Shown here in pieces: positions 1 to 8,840 of a stretch of DNA of 64,000 nt; positions within the stretch are counted from its first letter, which is position 1; every line of letters starts with the position of its first letter. The translations under genes were made by a program, and so were the position numbers. The stretch lies in NCBI RefSeq assembly GCF_014202765.1, contig NZ_JACHHN010000010.1, positions 1 through 64,000 of the forward strand. The letters are read 5' to 3'. The DNA is from Silvimonas terrae. GTDB taxonomy: Bacteria; Pseudomonadota; Gammaproteobacteria; Burkholderiales; Chitinibacteraceae. Below the pieces are notes generated by a model, which saw only the letters and a program-made list of their open reading frames with translations, was not told where the DNA came from and ran no database searches.

Positions 1-161
1 GTCATTCCGGCCTTGAGCCGGAATCCAGGTGTAAACAGGTGTGCCGCAGGCACTGACAATGGTTTATCAAATGGTTTGCCAGTGTCTGCCCACCTCTGGC
101 GGGCGTCCCTCGGCGGTCCCCTGAATTCCAGCTCAAGGGGGCCGCCAAGGACCGGAATGAC
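1..161. repeat. Paired inverted intergenic repeat (REP/dRS3-like)
   Basis: Seen directly: bases 4-24 form an inverted repeat ATTCCGG-N7-CCGGAAT, framed by GTC before and CCAG after. A second, inverted copy lies at 121-161: it begins CTGAATTCCAGCTC, which matches the reverse complement of 15-28 with two differences, and ends CCGGAATGAC, the reverse complement of 1-10. The framing matches a second element at 14471-14496. Neisseria dRS3 repeats have the form ATTCCC-N8-GGGAAT; the relation is inference. No gene is seen here apart from the 3' end of the AraC-type gene downstream. Confidence 0.6.
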
Positions 162-197
162 GATATTGCGGGGTGCCCGAAAAAAGGACCGCAATCC

Positions 198-1133
198 TCA
201 AGACTTGAACCGCTCTTCCCGCGGTGCAATGCCGAAATGCCCACGGTAAACGGTTGAAAAATGCGCGCCGGAAGAAAACCCGCACAGCAATCCAATCTGG
301 ATTACGGATTTACCGGTGGTGCGCAACAACTGCCGGGCATGCTCCAGCCGCAGTTGCAGGTAGTAGCGTGTTGGGGCCATGTCCAGATGCTGTTTGAACA
401 GGCGTTCCAGTTGCCGGCGGGATTGCCCGGTCAGGCGGGCCAGTTCATCAGTGGTCAGGGGTTCTTCCAGATTGGCTTCCATCAGCATCACGGCTTCGGT
501 AATGCGCGGTTGTTTCTCGCCCAGCCGGGCCAGCAGCGGTACGCGCTGGCGGTCTTCCTGATTGCGGATGCGCTCCATCGAGAGCGCGCTGGCAATGGCC
601 TCGGTCAGCACTGCGCCATGTTGCCGGCTTATCAGCGCCAGCAAGCCATCAATCAGCGCCACGCCATCGCCGCAACTAAACCGGTCCCGATCCAGCTCAA
701 ACACATGCTGGGTGACAATCACTTTCAAAAACCGTTCATTGAATGCGGGCAGATGCGGCCAGTGCAGCGTGGCACGGTAACCGTTCAGCAAACCCGCCTG
801 CGCCAGCCACCAGGCACCAGTGCCCAGTCCACCCAGCAGTGGCTGGGCGGCGCGGTGTTGTAGTGCCGTACCTAAAGACTCGGCCTTGCCGATACCCTCA
901 CTCAGTACCAGCAACGCTTCATCGGGCTGCACGCTCTGGAGACTCCCGGTGACGGCCAGCGGCACGTTGTTTTCCAGCAGCACGGGTGCGCCATCGGCAG
1001 AGACAAAACGCAGGTGATACAGCGGCGCAGTGGCATGGCGATTGGCCTCGGCAAACACGCGCGTCACCGCGCCCACCTGCAGCAAGGTACAAGGCGGGAC
1101 CAGCAACACGGCAATGTGGGCGGGCAAATTCAT
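198..1133 (-). CDS. GlxA-type AraC family transcriptional regulator
   Basis: A 311-residue regulator with an N-terminal DJ-1/PfpI-like domain (about 1-185) and a C-terminal AraC double helix-turn-helix (about 215-311). The HTH shows the family's LTTDELA and GFSSGAHFSTVYRGHFGIAP segments. The layout is that of GlxA/CdhR/GbdR proteins, cytoplasmic activators of carnitine, glycine-betaine or amino-acid catabolism. The nucleophile-elbow segment reads LGTGAWWLA, with glycine where catalytic DJ-1 enzymes have cysteine, so this domain probably only binds a ligand. The start is the ATG at 1133; the ribosome site is weak. No matching catabolic operon adjoins it, so the target is unknown. Confidence 0.85.
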   Translation of the reverse strand: MNLPAHIAVLLVPPCTLLQVGAVTRVFAEANRHATAPLYHLRFVSADGAPVLLENNVPLAVTGSLQSVQPDEALLVLSEGIGKAESLGTALQHRAAQPLLGGLGTGAWWLAQAGLLNGYRATLHWPHLPAFNERFLKVIVTQHVFELDRDRFSCGDGVALIDGLLALISRQHGAVLTEAIASALSMERIRNQEDRQRVPLLARLGEKQPRITEAVMLMEANLEEPLTTDELARLTGQSRRQLERLFKQHLDMAPTRYYLQLRLEHARQLLRTTGKSVIQIGLLCGFSSGAHFSTVYRGHFGIAPREERFKS

Positions 1134-1674
1134 CGGGCCGGGGTCTGAACCATGGGCGCGTCGCCGGGTGGCGGGCGCAACGTGTGCGGATGGTTTCAGT
1201 AAAGCACGTCGGCGGCAATGCGGGGTTTTGGCGGGGTAGCGCGGTCAGCCAGACCAATGTCATGCGGTTGTTGCGCGGAAATGGCTTTTGTTTCAATGAG
1301 CTATGACGCGTTCTTAGCCGGGATCGTGTTCCTGCTGCGATCCGGTGATGAACCGGCTTTGGCAAGTTCTTGTCGCTTTTGCGAAATTGCCCTGGTGGTG
1401 TCCATCATCCCCGTTGAATGCAACGCACGGCAGTGGGTTGGCCTGCGCTCATCCGGCCGGCGCTGATACCGCCGGGCTCGCCACCGGGGCCGCTTGTGGC
1501 GGGCCGGTTGCGCCAGCAGACGTGATGATCCGGTGGCTGGCGCGGGGCGTGATAGTGCAGAAAATATACTGGCGAATGCACTGAAAAGGCTTTTTGATTT
1601 GGGGCGATATCGTGGCTTTTACAGAAGAATATTTCTGATATTGTGTATTGATTGAAATCTTCTTCAGAAAAGCC
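1134..1674. other. Divergent intergenic region, no gene seen
   Basis: About 540 bases separate the divergent AraC-type and Lrp-type genes, and I see no convincing coding sequence. The right-hand 100 bases turn A+T-rich and hold the Lrp-type operator described separately. Promoters of both regulators must lie here, but no clear -35/-10 pair could be chosen by eye. Confidence 0.4.
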
Positions 1675-1675
1675 A
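1613..1675 (+). promoter_or_regulatory. Inverted repeat over the start of the Lrp-type gene, likely auto-operator
   Basis: The arm TGGCTTTTACAGAAGAA (1613-1629) is mirrored by TTCTTCAGAAAAGCCA (1660-1675). The reverse complement of the right arm is TGGCTTTTCTGAAGAA, nearly identical to the left arm. The right arm ends on the A of the chosen ATG at 1675. Lrp/AsnC proteins commonly bind such dyads and repress their own gene. The binding itself is inferred. Confidence 0.5.
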
Positions 1676-2148
1676 TGAACCCGCGTAATCGTCTACTGGA
1701 TCAGCAAGACCGCAAGATCCTGCGCGCCCTGCAGCAGAACGCACGGCTGTCCAACGCAGAACTGGCCGAACAGGTCGGCATGAGCGCGACCGCGTGCTGG
1801 AACCGTACCCGGCAACTGGAAGCCGAAGGCTATATCAGCGCGTATGTGGCGCTGATCGATCAGAAAAAACTGGGTTTCGCCGACATTGTGCTGGTGGAAA
1901 TCACCCTGGACAGTCACGAAGAAAACACCCTGATCCGCTTTGGTGAAGAACTCGCCGCCCTGCCGGAAGTGCTGGAAGCGCATCTGGTCTCTGGCGAGTA
2001 CGACTATCTGGTCAAACTGGCGGTGGACGGCACTGCGGGCTACGAGCGCTTTCTGCGGGAGAAGCTCTACCGGATATCCGGCATCCGCCACAGCCGCTCC
2101 ATGTTTGCGCTTAGATGCATGAAGAGTATTCCGTCGGTCCAAGTCTGA
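1675..2148 (+). CDS. Lrp/AsnC family transcriptional regulator
   Basis: A 157-residue protein of normal Lrp/AsnC length. Residues 1-50 form the winged helix-turn-helix (LLDQQDRKILRALQQNARLS, then ELAEQVGMSATACWNRTRQLEAEG). The rest is the RAM/ligand domain, with LVSGEYDYLVKLAVDG. Such proteins sense amino acids as octameric DNA-wrapping regulators. I prefer ATG 1675 over an in-frame TTG at 1648 because family proteins begin just before the HTH and the operator dyad ends at this ATG. The N-terminus resembles Lrp more than AsnC. No amino-acid gene is adjacent, so the regulon is unknown. Confidence 0.88.
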   Translation: MNPRNRLLDQQDRKILRALQQNARLSNAELAEQVGMSATACWNRTRQLEAEGYISAYVALIDQKKLGFADIVLVEITLDSHEENTLIRFGEELAALPEVLEAHLVSGEYDYLVKLAVDGTAGYERFLREKLYRISGIRHSRSMFALRCMKSIPSVQV

Positions 2149-2166
2149 GGCGGCGGGCCGGATGCC

Positions 2167-3072
2167 TCACTCCCCGCACAACTGCCACCGCCGCTCCGGG
2201 TGCAGCAGGTAATCCACACACCATTGCCGCACGCGGCCCATGCCATCCGGCCGCCAGGCCAGGAACAGGTGAGTGGCATGCTTTTGTTCTTCTACCGTAC
2301 GCACAACCAGCCGCCCGGCGCTGACCGGGCCGGCGGCCAGGTGGCGCGGGATATAGCCAATGCCTGTGCCGGCTTCGATCAGGGCAATGGCGACGCCAAA
2401 ACCGGGTACAAACAACGGTTTCTGGGCATCCAGTAGCCACGCTTGCTGCGGACTGAAGTTCAACGAGGTGTCGCGGATGCAAATGGCGGGGTATTTGCGC
2501 AGATCGTGCGTGCGCAAGGGGGTGGCGGCGTGGGCCAGCGGGTGACGTGGGCTGAGGACGAAGTCCCATTCCATATGGCCCAAAGGCTCGCTGACGATGC
2601 CTTCCGGATAGGGCACGGCGTGGGGTGCGCCAATGACCAGATCAACCCGTTTGCTGTACAGGGCGTCCCAGCAGCCGTTGTAGACCTCGCGCTGTAGCAC
2701 GGGCTGGGTGGTGGGAAAGGCTTCTTCAAACGCCTGAATCAGCGTCACCAGCACGTTCTGCGGAATGATGTTGTTCACCGCAATCCGCAGTTCCCGCTCG
2801 ATGCCTTCGTGGACCAGCAGGGTGTTGCGTTGCAAGGCGTCCATATCGTCGATGATGTTTTTGCTGTGGGCGATGAAATACTCGCCCGCTTCGGTCAGGC
2901 AGATATGGCTACCGCGTCGCTCAAACAGGGTGACACCCAGCGCTTCTTCCAGCTTTTTCACGGTGTAGCTGATGGCCGAAGGCACTTTGTTGATGCGGTC
3001 GGCCGCAGCGGTAATGTTCTGGTATTTGGCCACCAGGCGCACGATGCGCAGGGTTTCGCTCGAGATAAACAT
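2167..3072 (-). CDS. LysR family regulator, AllS-like
   Basis: A 301-residue LysR protein: N-terminal winged HTH (ITAAADRINKVPSAISYTVK, residues about 20-60) and a C-terminal substrate-binding domain. From memory of the E. coli sequence, the effector domain resembles the allantoin activator AllS, for example in EGIERELRIAVNNII, the VYNGCWDAL region and PLGHMEWDFVLSPRHPLA. It lies immediately downstream of, and on the same strand as, the ureide operon, separated by a terminator, so it is the likely regulator of that operon. I chose ATG 3072 because the residues encoded further upstream overlap the terminator hairpin. Target and ligand are inferred. Confidence 0.85.
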   Translation of the reverse strand: MFISSETLRIVRLVAKYQNITAAADRINKVPSAISYTVKKLEEALGVTLFERRGSHICLTEAGEYFIAHSKNIIDDMDALQRNTLLVHEGIERELRIAVNNIIPQNVLVTLIQAFEEAFPTTQPVLQREVYNGCWDALYSKRVDLVIGAPHAVPYPEGIVSEPLGHMEWDFVLSPRHPLAHAATPLRTHDLRKYPAICIRDTSLNFSPQQAWLLDAQKPLFVPGFGVAIALIEAGTGIGYIPRHLAAGPVSAGRLVVRTVEEQKHATHLFLAWRPDGMGRVRQWCVDYLLHPERRWQLCGE

Positions 3073-3089
3073 AGGTCCGGCCGGGCATA

Positions 3090-3116
3090 AAAAAACCCGC
3101 ACAGCGTGCGGGTTTT
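3090..3116 (-). terminator. Rho-independent terminator of the ureide operon
   Basis: AAAACCCGCAC and GTGCGGGTTTT form an 11-bp stem around a 3-base loop. On the minus strand the stem is followed by a run of T (positions 3095 down to 3090). It sits just after the permease stop codon and ahead of the LysR start. Confidence 0.85.
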
Positions 3117-3131
3117 GGGCGCTGGCGTGAA

Positions 3132-4370
3132 TCAGGCATCAGCCAAAGCAGGACGAGCGGTCAGTCGGCCCAGGGCGGCGTAACCGGCAAAGGCCACCAG
3201 AATGGAATCCACCGATGGAATGCCGGTCAGGGTAAACAAGCCTTTGACGGTCATGAAACCCACGACACAGGCCAGTAGCCAGATCGCAAACGTAATGAGT
3301 TTGACGGCCGGGTCACGCTTGAGGGTGGCTTCGTCGTAACCATTGCGGCGGCAGAACAGAAAGTCCGCAATGTAGATACCGGCAACGGGCGGTGCCGCAA
3401 TGCCCAGGAACAGCAGGAACGGAATAAACCAGCTCATGATGTCCATGCTGCCGACGATGACGGCCAGAACGCCCAGCGCCACGGTGATTTGCCACTTGGG
3501 AAACCGCGTCAGCAAGGTGGAAACCACCAGCGTGCCCTGGAACATGTTGCCGGCGTTGCCCGTAACCGTGGCGAAAATCAGCAACAAGGCGGTCGGCAAC
3601 ACCGCGCCAAACACCGCCATGGCGGCGAGGAGCGAGCCCTGGCCGGTCAGCGAGCTGGGCGTGGCGCCCATCCAGTACAGCAGCGGGTAGGCCACACAGA
3701 AGGTCAGCACTGCGGCGATCAGCGCATGCTTGCGGTTATGCACAAAGGCGCCAAAGTCTGGCAGCGTGGCCACCAGCACGATGATGGTGCCGACCACGGA
3801 CGACACCGCGACGCCCACGTTCATGCCCTGAACGGCGGCCGGCGCAGCGGCGCTACCGGTTTTCGCCACGTACAGAATGTAGCAGGCCATCAGTGCAATC
3901 ACCGGCACGGCAAACTGCGCCACCTTGCCCAGAATGGCAAAGCCAAAGGCGGTGGAGGCCACAAAAATCATGCAACCCACCGCCACCAGGACCGGCACCG
4001 GAATGCTGATGCCGTAGCCGGTCAGCAGATCGTGCACCGAGTGGCCGAACATATTGGCCGTCACGGCAATCCAGCCAAACAGGCTGATCGCCATGAGGAT
4101 ATTGATGGCGATGGCACCGCGCTCACCAAACGGATATTTCACAATGCCGTAGGTGGGTAGGCGGGCTTTCTCGCCCACACAAATGGTCATGGCGGCCAGA
4201 ATGGTCAGAATCAATCCGCCCAGCCCGACCACGGTGATCAGGTCTGAACTGGCCAACTGGCTGCCCAGGCTGGATGAGGACAACAGCACCGGCGTGACGG
4301 CGATCCCCAGCAGGATCATGGCGATCTTGTAGCCGGGGGCGGTGTTTAAAGCAGGATCGGTCTTGCGCAT
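3132..4370 (-). CDS. NCS1-family (cytosine permease-like) transporter
   Basis: A 412-residue, strongly hydrophobic protein with about 12 predicted membrane segments, in the NCS1 nucleobase/cation symporter family nearest CodB-type cytosine permeases. The start after GYKIAMILLGIAVTPVLLSSSSLGSQL is typical. It is the last gene of the minus-strand operon, so its substrate is probably the ureide, nucleobase or related nitrogen compound the operon degrades; that is inference. ATG 4370 is preceded by a purine-rich GGAAACGGA site. It starts 35 bases after the stop of the allophanate-domain gene. Confidence 0.85.
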   Translation of the reverse strand: MRKTDPALNTAPGYKIAMILLGIAVTPVLLSSSSLGSQLASSDLITVVGLGGLILTILAAMTICVGEKARLPTYGIVKYPFGERGAIAINILMAISLFGWIAVTANMFGHSVHDLLTGYGISIPVPVLVAVGCMIFVASTAFGFAILGKVAQFAVPVIALMACYILYVAKTGSAAAPAAVQGMNVGVAVSSVVGTIIVLVATLPDFGAFVHNRKHALIAAVLTFCVAYPLLYWMGATPSSLTGQGSLLAAMAVFGAVLPTALLLIFATVTGNAGNMFQGTLVVSTLLTRFPKWQITVALGVLAVIVGSMDIMSWFIPFLLFLGIAAPPVAGIYIADFLFCRRNGYDEATLKRDPAVKLITFAIWLLACVVGFMTVKGLFTLTGIPSVDSILVAFAGYAALGRLTARPALADA

Positions 4371-4405
4371 ATTCCGTTTCCTTCAGGGTTTGATGATCGA
4401 ATTGA

Positions 4406-4798
4406 TCAGGCGATCTGGTGATGGCCCGTATAAGCGCGCCAGCCGCCGGTGGCGGTGATTTCGCGCTGGCCTTCCACCAGCCATGGTTCGGCCAGGACAC
4501 CCAGCATTTCTTCGCCGTTTTCCAGCTTGACCTTGCCGATGGAAAGGCCGGCCGGTTCGTTGGAAAGCACCGTGGCAAAGGCATCCAGCGGCAGCGACCA
4601 GACTTCCAGCGCCACATGGGCGCCGCCTTCGGTGACGCGGATCATGCCTGGGTGGCGATCGTTGATGCTCCACACGCGGTAGTGGGCATCGGTACGGTCT
4701 TCACGCACAAAGGTGCCGCCGACGTTGGTGAGATTGGGGTTGAGTTCCAGGCCGCGCATCAGGGTGCCGTTTACGGCGAGCAGAGTGGTTTTGGTCAT
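4406..4798 (-). CDS. Stand-alone allophanate hydrolase C-terminal-domain protein
   Basis: A 130-residue protein resembling the C-terminal domain of allophanate hydrolases such as AtzF, for example LAVNGTLMRGLELNPNL near the N-terminus and the late AEPWLVEGQREITATGGWRAY segment. In full-length enzymes (about 600 residues) this domain follows an amidase domain; here it is alone and no amidase gene is in the window. I use ATG 4798 rather than an upstream in-frame start because the first residues then align with the family. It sits between the carbamate kinase and permease genes. It might act on a carboxylated intermediate such as allophanate, but its activity alone is unknown. Confidence 0.75.
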   Translation of the reverse strand: MTKTTLLAVNGTLMRGLELNPNLTNVGGTFVREDRTDAHYRVWSINDRHPGMIRVTEGGAHVALEVWSLPLDAFATVLSNEPAGLSIGKVKLENGEEMLGVLAEPWLVEGQREITATGGWRAYTGHHQIA

Positions 4799-4866
4799 GG
4801 TGGGTCTTTGCAATCAGTAGATTTTTAAAATTTAAAAAACAGAAAAGGCGAAAATCGGAAAAGGGA

Positions 4867-5835
4867 TCAAGCCGTGATCCAGGTGCCGGTGTGGCCGGCC
4901 AGTGCGTTCAGAATGCATTCCGGGCTGGTGATCAGGCCTTGGGCCGTTTTGCCATTGGCACGGGCTTGCGCCACAAAGCCGGCAATGGCTTCCACCTTGG
5001 GCTGCATGCTGCCCGCGCCCAGTTCGCCGCTGGCAATCAGCGTGTCGGCCTGCTCCAGCGTGAGGCGATCGAGCCATTGCTGGTCTGGCTTGCCAAAGCG
5101 GATGGCCACCTGCGCCACGCCGGTTGGGATCAGCAACAGGTCTGCACCCAGTTGCGCCGCCAGCAAGGCAGAAGCGCGGTCTTTGTCGATCACGGCTTCT
5201 ACACCCTGCAACTGGCCGGCGGCGTCACGCACCACCGGAATCCCGCCGCCGCCGCAGGCAATGACCACGGCGCCACTGTTCAGCAGGTTGCTGATGACGG
5301 CGCTCTCCACAATCTCTTGTGGTTGCGGTGAGGCCACGGTACGGCGCCAGCCCCGGCCAGAGTCCGGCATGATGGTCCAGCCCAACTCGGCCGCGCGGGC
5401 CGTGGCCGTGGCTTCATCCATAAAAGCGCCTACCGGTTTATCCGGCTTGGCGAAGGCCGGGTCTGCCGGGCTGACGCGGGTTTGCGTCACCACGCTGACC
5501 ACTGGCTGCAGCAGGTTGCGTTGGGCCAGGGCATTGCCCAGCGCCCGCTGGAACATGTAACCGATGGCGCCTTGGGTATCACCGACGGCGTAATCCAGCG
5601 GCACCGGGTTCACTTCTGCCGCAGCCAGTTCAGAGCGGCGCAGGATAAAGCCCACTTGCGGGCCGTTGCCGTGGGTGACCACCACACGCCAGCCTGCGGC
5701 GATCAGATCGGCAATGTGTTCTACCGTGGCGGTGACGGCGGCCGCCTGGTCCGGAATGCTGGTATGCGCGTCATCGCGAATTAGTGCGTTGCCGCCGACT
5801 GCAATCACGGCGAGGGGTTTGGTTTGCTGGCTCAT
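4867..5835 (-). CDS. Carbamate kinase (catabolic)
   Basis: A 322-residue amino-acid-kinase-fold enzyme (EC 2.7.2.2). It shows the family motifs AVGGNAL (about 12-18), HGNGPQVG (about 55-62), CGGGGIPV (about 194-201) and VIDKD. The enzyme converts carbamoyl phosphate and ADP to ATP, CO2 and ammonia in the cytoplasm. Its ATG overlaps the stop of the DUF1116 gene by four bases (ATGA), which suggests translational coupling. The position after fdrA and DUF1116 matches the E. coli allantoin cluster, where carbamate kinase (YbcF/AllK) takes carbamoyl phosphate from oxamate carbamoyltransferase. No arginine deiminase genes are near, so an ArcC role is less likely. Confidence 0.93.
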   Translation of the reverse strand: MSQQTKPLAVIAVGGNALIRDDAHTSIPDQAAAVTATVEHIADLIAAGWRVVVTHGNGPQVGFILRRSELAAAEVNPVPLDYAVGDTQGAIGYMFQRALGNALAQRNLLQPVVSVVTQTRVSPADPAFAKPDKPVGAFMDEATATARAAELGWTIMPDSGRGWRRTVASPQPQEIVESAVISNLLNSGAVVIACGGGGIPVVRDAAGQLQGVEAVIDKDRASALLAAQLGADLLLIPTGVAQVAIRFGKPDQQWLDRLTLEQADTLIASGELGAGSMQPKVEAIAGFVAQARANGKTAQGLITSPECILNALAGHTGTWITA

Positions 5836-7259
5836 TGCTGGGCCTCCTCATGTTGTTGGATGCGCAGGGCCAGCGCCTGGATCGCTTCGACAAAGCCGGG
5901 CATGGGGGCGGTGGTGATGCCCGCGCCAATCTGGCCCACGCCAGGCGCTTTGTGGGCAATACCGGTGTTGATGATCGGCAGGATGTTGCGATCGACCACC
6001 TTGCGGATATCAATACCGGCGGCGGTCGGGGCAAAGTTCAGCGCGGGCAGGGTAAAGGCCGGGTTGCTGCCAATGGTGATGCTTTGCATGCGCAGGCTGT
6101 TGGCGGTGGCATCGGCTGGCGTGCCACCCACAAATTTGACGATGGCGGGGGACGAGGCCATGGCAAAACCACCCAGCCCGGCGGTTTCGGTAATGGCGCT
6201 GTCGCCCAGATCGGCTGCCGCATCGGCTACGCCGTAACCGGGGAAGAACAAGCCTTCGACCGGGTTGGCCGGGGCCTGGAACCATTGGTCACCCGTGCCG
6301 GAAACCCGGATACCGAAGTTGACGCCATTGCGCGCCATGACCGACACCATGCTGCTGAATGGCACATTGGCGGCGGCATCCATCATGGCCTTGGAGGCCG
6401 CCATGGACAGGTTCAGGAAGAAGTGATCGTTGCCAACAATGAAGCTCACTACCGTTTGCAGGGTGGAAAGCGAGGTGCTGGTTTGCAGCAGTGCCGGCAA
6501 CAAGCGCTTGATCAGCAGACCGGTGGCGGCGGCATTACGGTTGTGTACTTCATCGCCCATATGCAGGGCTTGGGCCATCAGGGGCTTGAGTTCGATCTCG
6601 CCCAACTGGCGCACAGCGGCTTGCATGGCCGGGGCCAGTTCGTTGCGCATCCAGTACAGGCGTTGCAGCACTTCGTCATTGTTGGCACCAAAGCGCAGCA
6701 CCTTGCCCAGGCCTTCGTTGAAGTTGCTGAAGGTGCGCTGGCCGTTGGTTTTGTTCTGGATTACCCACAAAGGCATGGACGGGCTGATGATGCCGGCCAT
6801 GGGGCCAACCGCACCGTAATGATGGCAAGGTTCCAGCGCGACACCCCCGCCGCGCGCCATTTGCTCGGCTGCGGCGTGATCGGTGGCCCAGCCTTCAAAC
6901 AGGATCGCGCCGATAATCGCGCCGCGTACCGGGCCGCACATGTCGTCCCACGCAATGGGTGGGCCAGCGTGCAAGATCAGCTTGCGTTCGGCCATGGCCG
7001 GGATGGCCTCGCTGGCGGCCAGCACGTCGACCAGTACCGGTTGGGCCGCCAGGTACTGACTCATGGCTTGTTGGTTGGCTGCTTCCACCAGCGGGTGATT
7101 GAGCAAACGGGCCAGCGCCAGGCCAGCGGCAATATCGCCCAGGGCGGGCGGTTGCCAGTTCAGGTGGGTAACTTCACCACCGGCCTGGCGGATGTTATCG
7201 GCGAAACCGGCCAGACCGGCATTGATGACGTTGAGTGACTGGTTAAACAGGGTGTTCAT
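5832..7259 (-). CDS. DUF1116 protein, AllG/YlbE-like carbamoyltransferase subunit
   Basis: A 475-residue DUF1116 protein, the family of E. coli YlbE (AllG) and YahG. It starts MNTLFNQSLNVINAGL and has the conserved segments LHAGPPIAWDDMCGPVRGA and SPSMPLWVIQNKTNG, and a central region beginning EPCHHYGAVGPMAG. In E. coli, AllF (FdrA), AllG and AllH together form oxamate carbamoyltransferase, which phosphorolyses oxalurate. A comparable transfer on another ureido compound is inferred here. ATG 7259 follows an AGGAAA site; the preceding fdrA gene ends 12 bases upstream. Confidence 0.88.
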   Translation of the reverse strand: MNTLFNQSLNVINAGLAGFADNIRQAGGEVTHLNWQPPALGDIAAGLALARLLNHPLVEAANQQAMSQYLAAQPVLVDVLAASEAIPAMAERKLILHAGPPIAWDDMCGPVRGAIIGAILFEGWATDHAAAEQMARGGGVALEPCHHYGAVGPMAGIISPSMPLWVIQNKTNGQRTFSNFNEGLGKVLRFGANNDEVLQRLYWMRNELAPAMQAAVRQLGEIELKPLMAQALHMGDEVHNRNAAATGLLIKRLLPALLQTSTSLSTLQTVVSFIVGNDHFFLNLSMAASKAMMDAAANVPFSSMVSVMARNGVNFGIRVSGTGDQWFQAPANPVEGLFFPGYGVADAAADLGDSAITETAGLGGFAMASSPAIVKFVGGTPADATANSLRMQSITIGSNPAFTLPALNFAPTAAGIDIRKVVDRNILPIINTGIAHKAPGVGQIGAGITTAPMPGFVEAIQALALRIQQHEEAQQ

Positions 7260-7271
7260 GATGTTTTCCTC

Positions 7272-8807
7272 TTACCGGCCGGCCTGTTGGCGGGCGATGT
7301 GACTGGCCCAGACAGCGGCTTCGGCATTGCTACCTGCGACCAGCACACCTGCGGCGCGCAGGGCATCGACCTGGCGCTGGCGCACTTGCGGGTCTGCCTC
7401 TGTACCGCAGACATGGGCCACCAGCACGGGGCCGCGCGGGGCGTCTTGCAGGGCGTGCAATAGCGCATCGGCGGGCGCGGCGGCCGCGCCATAACCCAGC
7501 ACCAGATCAAACAGCACCACGGCGGTGGCCGGGTCGGCCATGTCTGACAAAATGCGGGCGTTGCGCAGGGTGGGGTCGATCATCGGGTGCGGGCGGCCAC
7601 GGGTGTAGGCGTCGTCGCCCATATCCACCACGGTGTGACCGTGGCCCGTCCACAGATCGGTCAGTGTTTTGTTACCGGCAACCGGGGTGTTGGACGAGGC
7701 TACAAACCCGGCTTGCTGGCAGATCAGTTGGGCTTCAAAACAGAACGTACCGCCCGCAAACACGCCGCGAATATCCTTGCGGCCGGCGGGCAGGGCTGCG
7801 CACAGGGCGTCCAGTTTTGTGGCGTCAGCGGCGGCCAGGCTGGCAATGCTGGCCGGGATGGCTTGATGGCGCAGTTGGGCGACGGCGACTTCAGCCGCAT
7901 CGCCCAGGGTATGGGCAAAGGTAATGCCTTGCGGCGCAACGGCATCACGCGGGGCCCCGAGAAAATGCACCACCACGGGTTTGCCGGCGGCGCTGGCGCG
8001 GGCCATGATTTTGTCGGCCACGACCTGGGCCGGCGGTTTGGAGACCAGCACGATCACCTGGGTGGCGTCGTCTTCAATCAAGGCTTGCAGGCCGTACAAC
8101 ATGGAAATGCCGCCGACTTCTTCGTGCAGGTCATGGCCGCCGGTGCCCAGGGCTTGAGAAACGCCCTCACCCAACTGGTCGATACGGCAGGTGACTTCCT
8201 GCAAGCCGGTGCCGGAGGCTGCGACCACGCCAATAGCGCCGCGCTTGACCACGTTGGCAAAGCCCAACGGAATCCCGTTGATAATGGCGGTGCCGCAATC
8301 CGGCCCCATGACAATGCGGTGTTTCTGGCTAGCCAGTTGCTTGATCTGGACTTCCTGCGCCATAGGCACGTTGTCGCTGAACATCATCACGTTCAGGCCC
8401 AGTTGCAGCGCCTTGATGGCTTCTGCGGCGGCGTAATCACCGGGGACAGAGATCAGCGCCAGGCTGGCGTCCGGCATGGTTTCCACGCCCATAGAGAGGC
8501 TGACCGGCGCTACTTTGCGGATACCCCCTTCATCGCTGGCCGGTTTGGCGGTCAGGCGGGTCTGTGCCAGTTCCAGTGCGGCATCACAGGCGGCGGCATT
8601 GCCGCGCACGGCAATGATCAGATCATTGGGGCCGGCTTTGAACTCCTGGCCCAGACCCGCATCTTGCAACTGGACGATATTGGCAGGCGTGCCCATGACG
8701 ACGGAGGCCTGTTCAATGCCATCCAGCCCGGCAATTTGCGCTGAAATCTGCATCAGCGAGACCGAATCCTGGTATAGATTCGGGAATATTCGGTTTTTGA
8801 TATCCAT
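7272..8807 (-). CDS. fdrA: FdrA family protein (acyl-CoA synthetase-like, AllF)
   Basis: A 511-residue FdrA protein with two regions related to succinyl-CoA synthetase alpha-type domains. The first carries the conserved GPDCGTAIINGIPLGFAN and VAASGTGLQEVTCRID segments; a later one has FAGGTFCFEAQLICQQAG. FdrA (AllF) is one of three subunits of E. coli oxamate carbamoyltransferase. I start at ATG 8807, with AAGGAA about ten bases upstream, rather than the in-frame TTG at 8816. It sits between the DUF2877 and DUF1116 genes, the subunit set seen in E. coli. The exact substrate cannot be read from the sequence. Confidence 0.92.
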   Translation of the reverse strand: MDIKNRIFPNLYQDSVSLMQISAQIAGLDGIEQASVVMGTPANIVQLQDAGLGQEFKAGPNDLIIAVRGNAAACDAALELAQTRLTAKPASDEGGIRKVAPVSLSMGVETMPDASLALISVPGDYAAAEAIKALQLGLNVMMFSDNVPMAQEVQIKQLASQKHRIVMGPDCGTAIINGIPLGFANVVKRGAIGVVAASGTGLQEVTCRIDQLGEGVSQALGTGGHDLHEEVGGISMLYGLQALIEDDATQVIVLVSKPPAQVVADKIMARASAAGKPVVVHFLGAPRDAVAPQGITFAHTLGDAAEVAVAQLRHQAIPASIASLAAADATKLDALCAALPAGRKDIRGVFAGGTFCFEAQLICQQAGFVASSNTPVAGNKTLTDLWTGHGHTVVDMGDDAYTRGRPHPMIDPTLRNARILSDMADPATAVVLFDLVLGYGAAAAPADALLHALQDAPRGPVLVAHVCGTEADPQVRQRQVDALRAAGVLVAGSNAEAAVWASHIARQQAGR

Positions 8808-8840
8808 GAATTGCAATTCCTTGTATTTCTGATTTGCCTG

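Noticed and set aside
5784-7238. 484-codon open frame antisense to the DUF1116 gene
   Set aside because: Gly/His/Arg-rich shadow with no motif; the minus-strand frame matches a known family from end to end.
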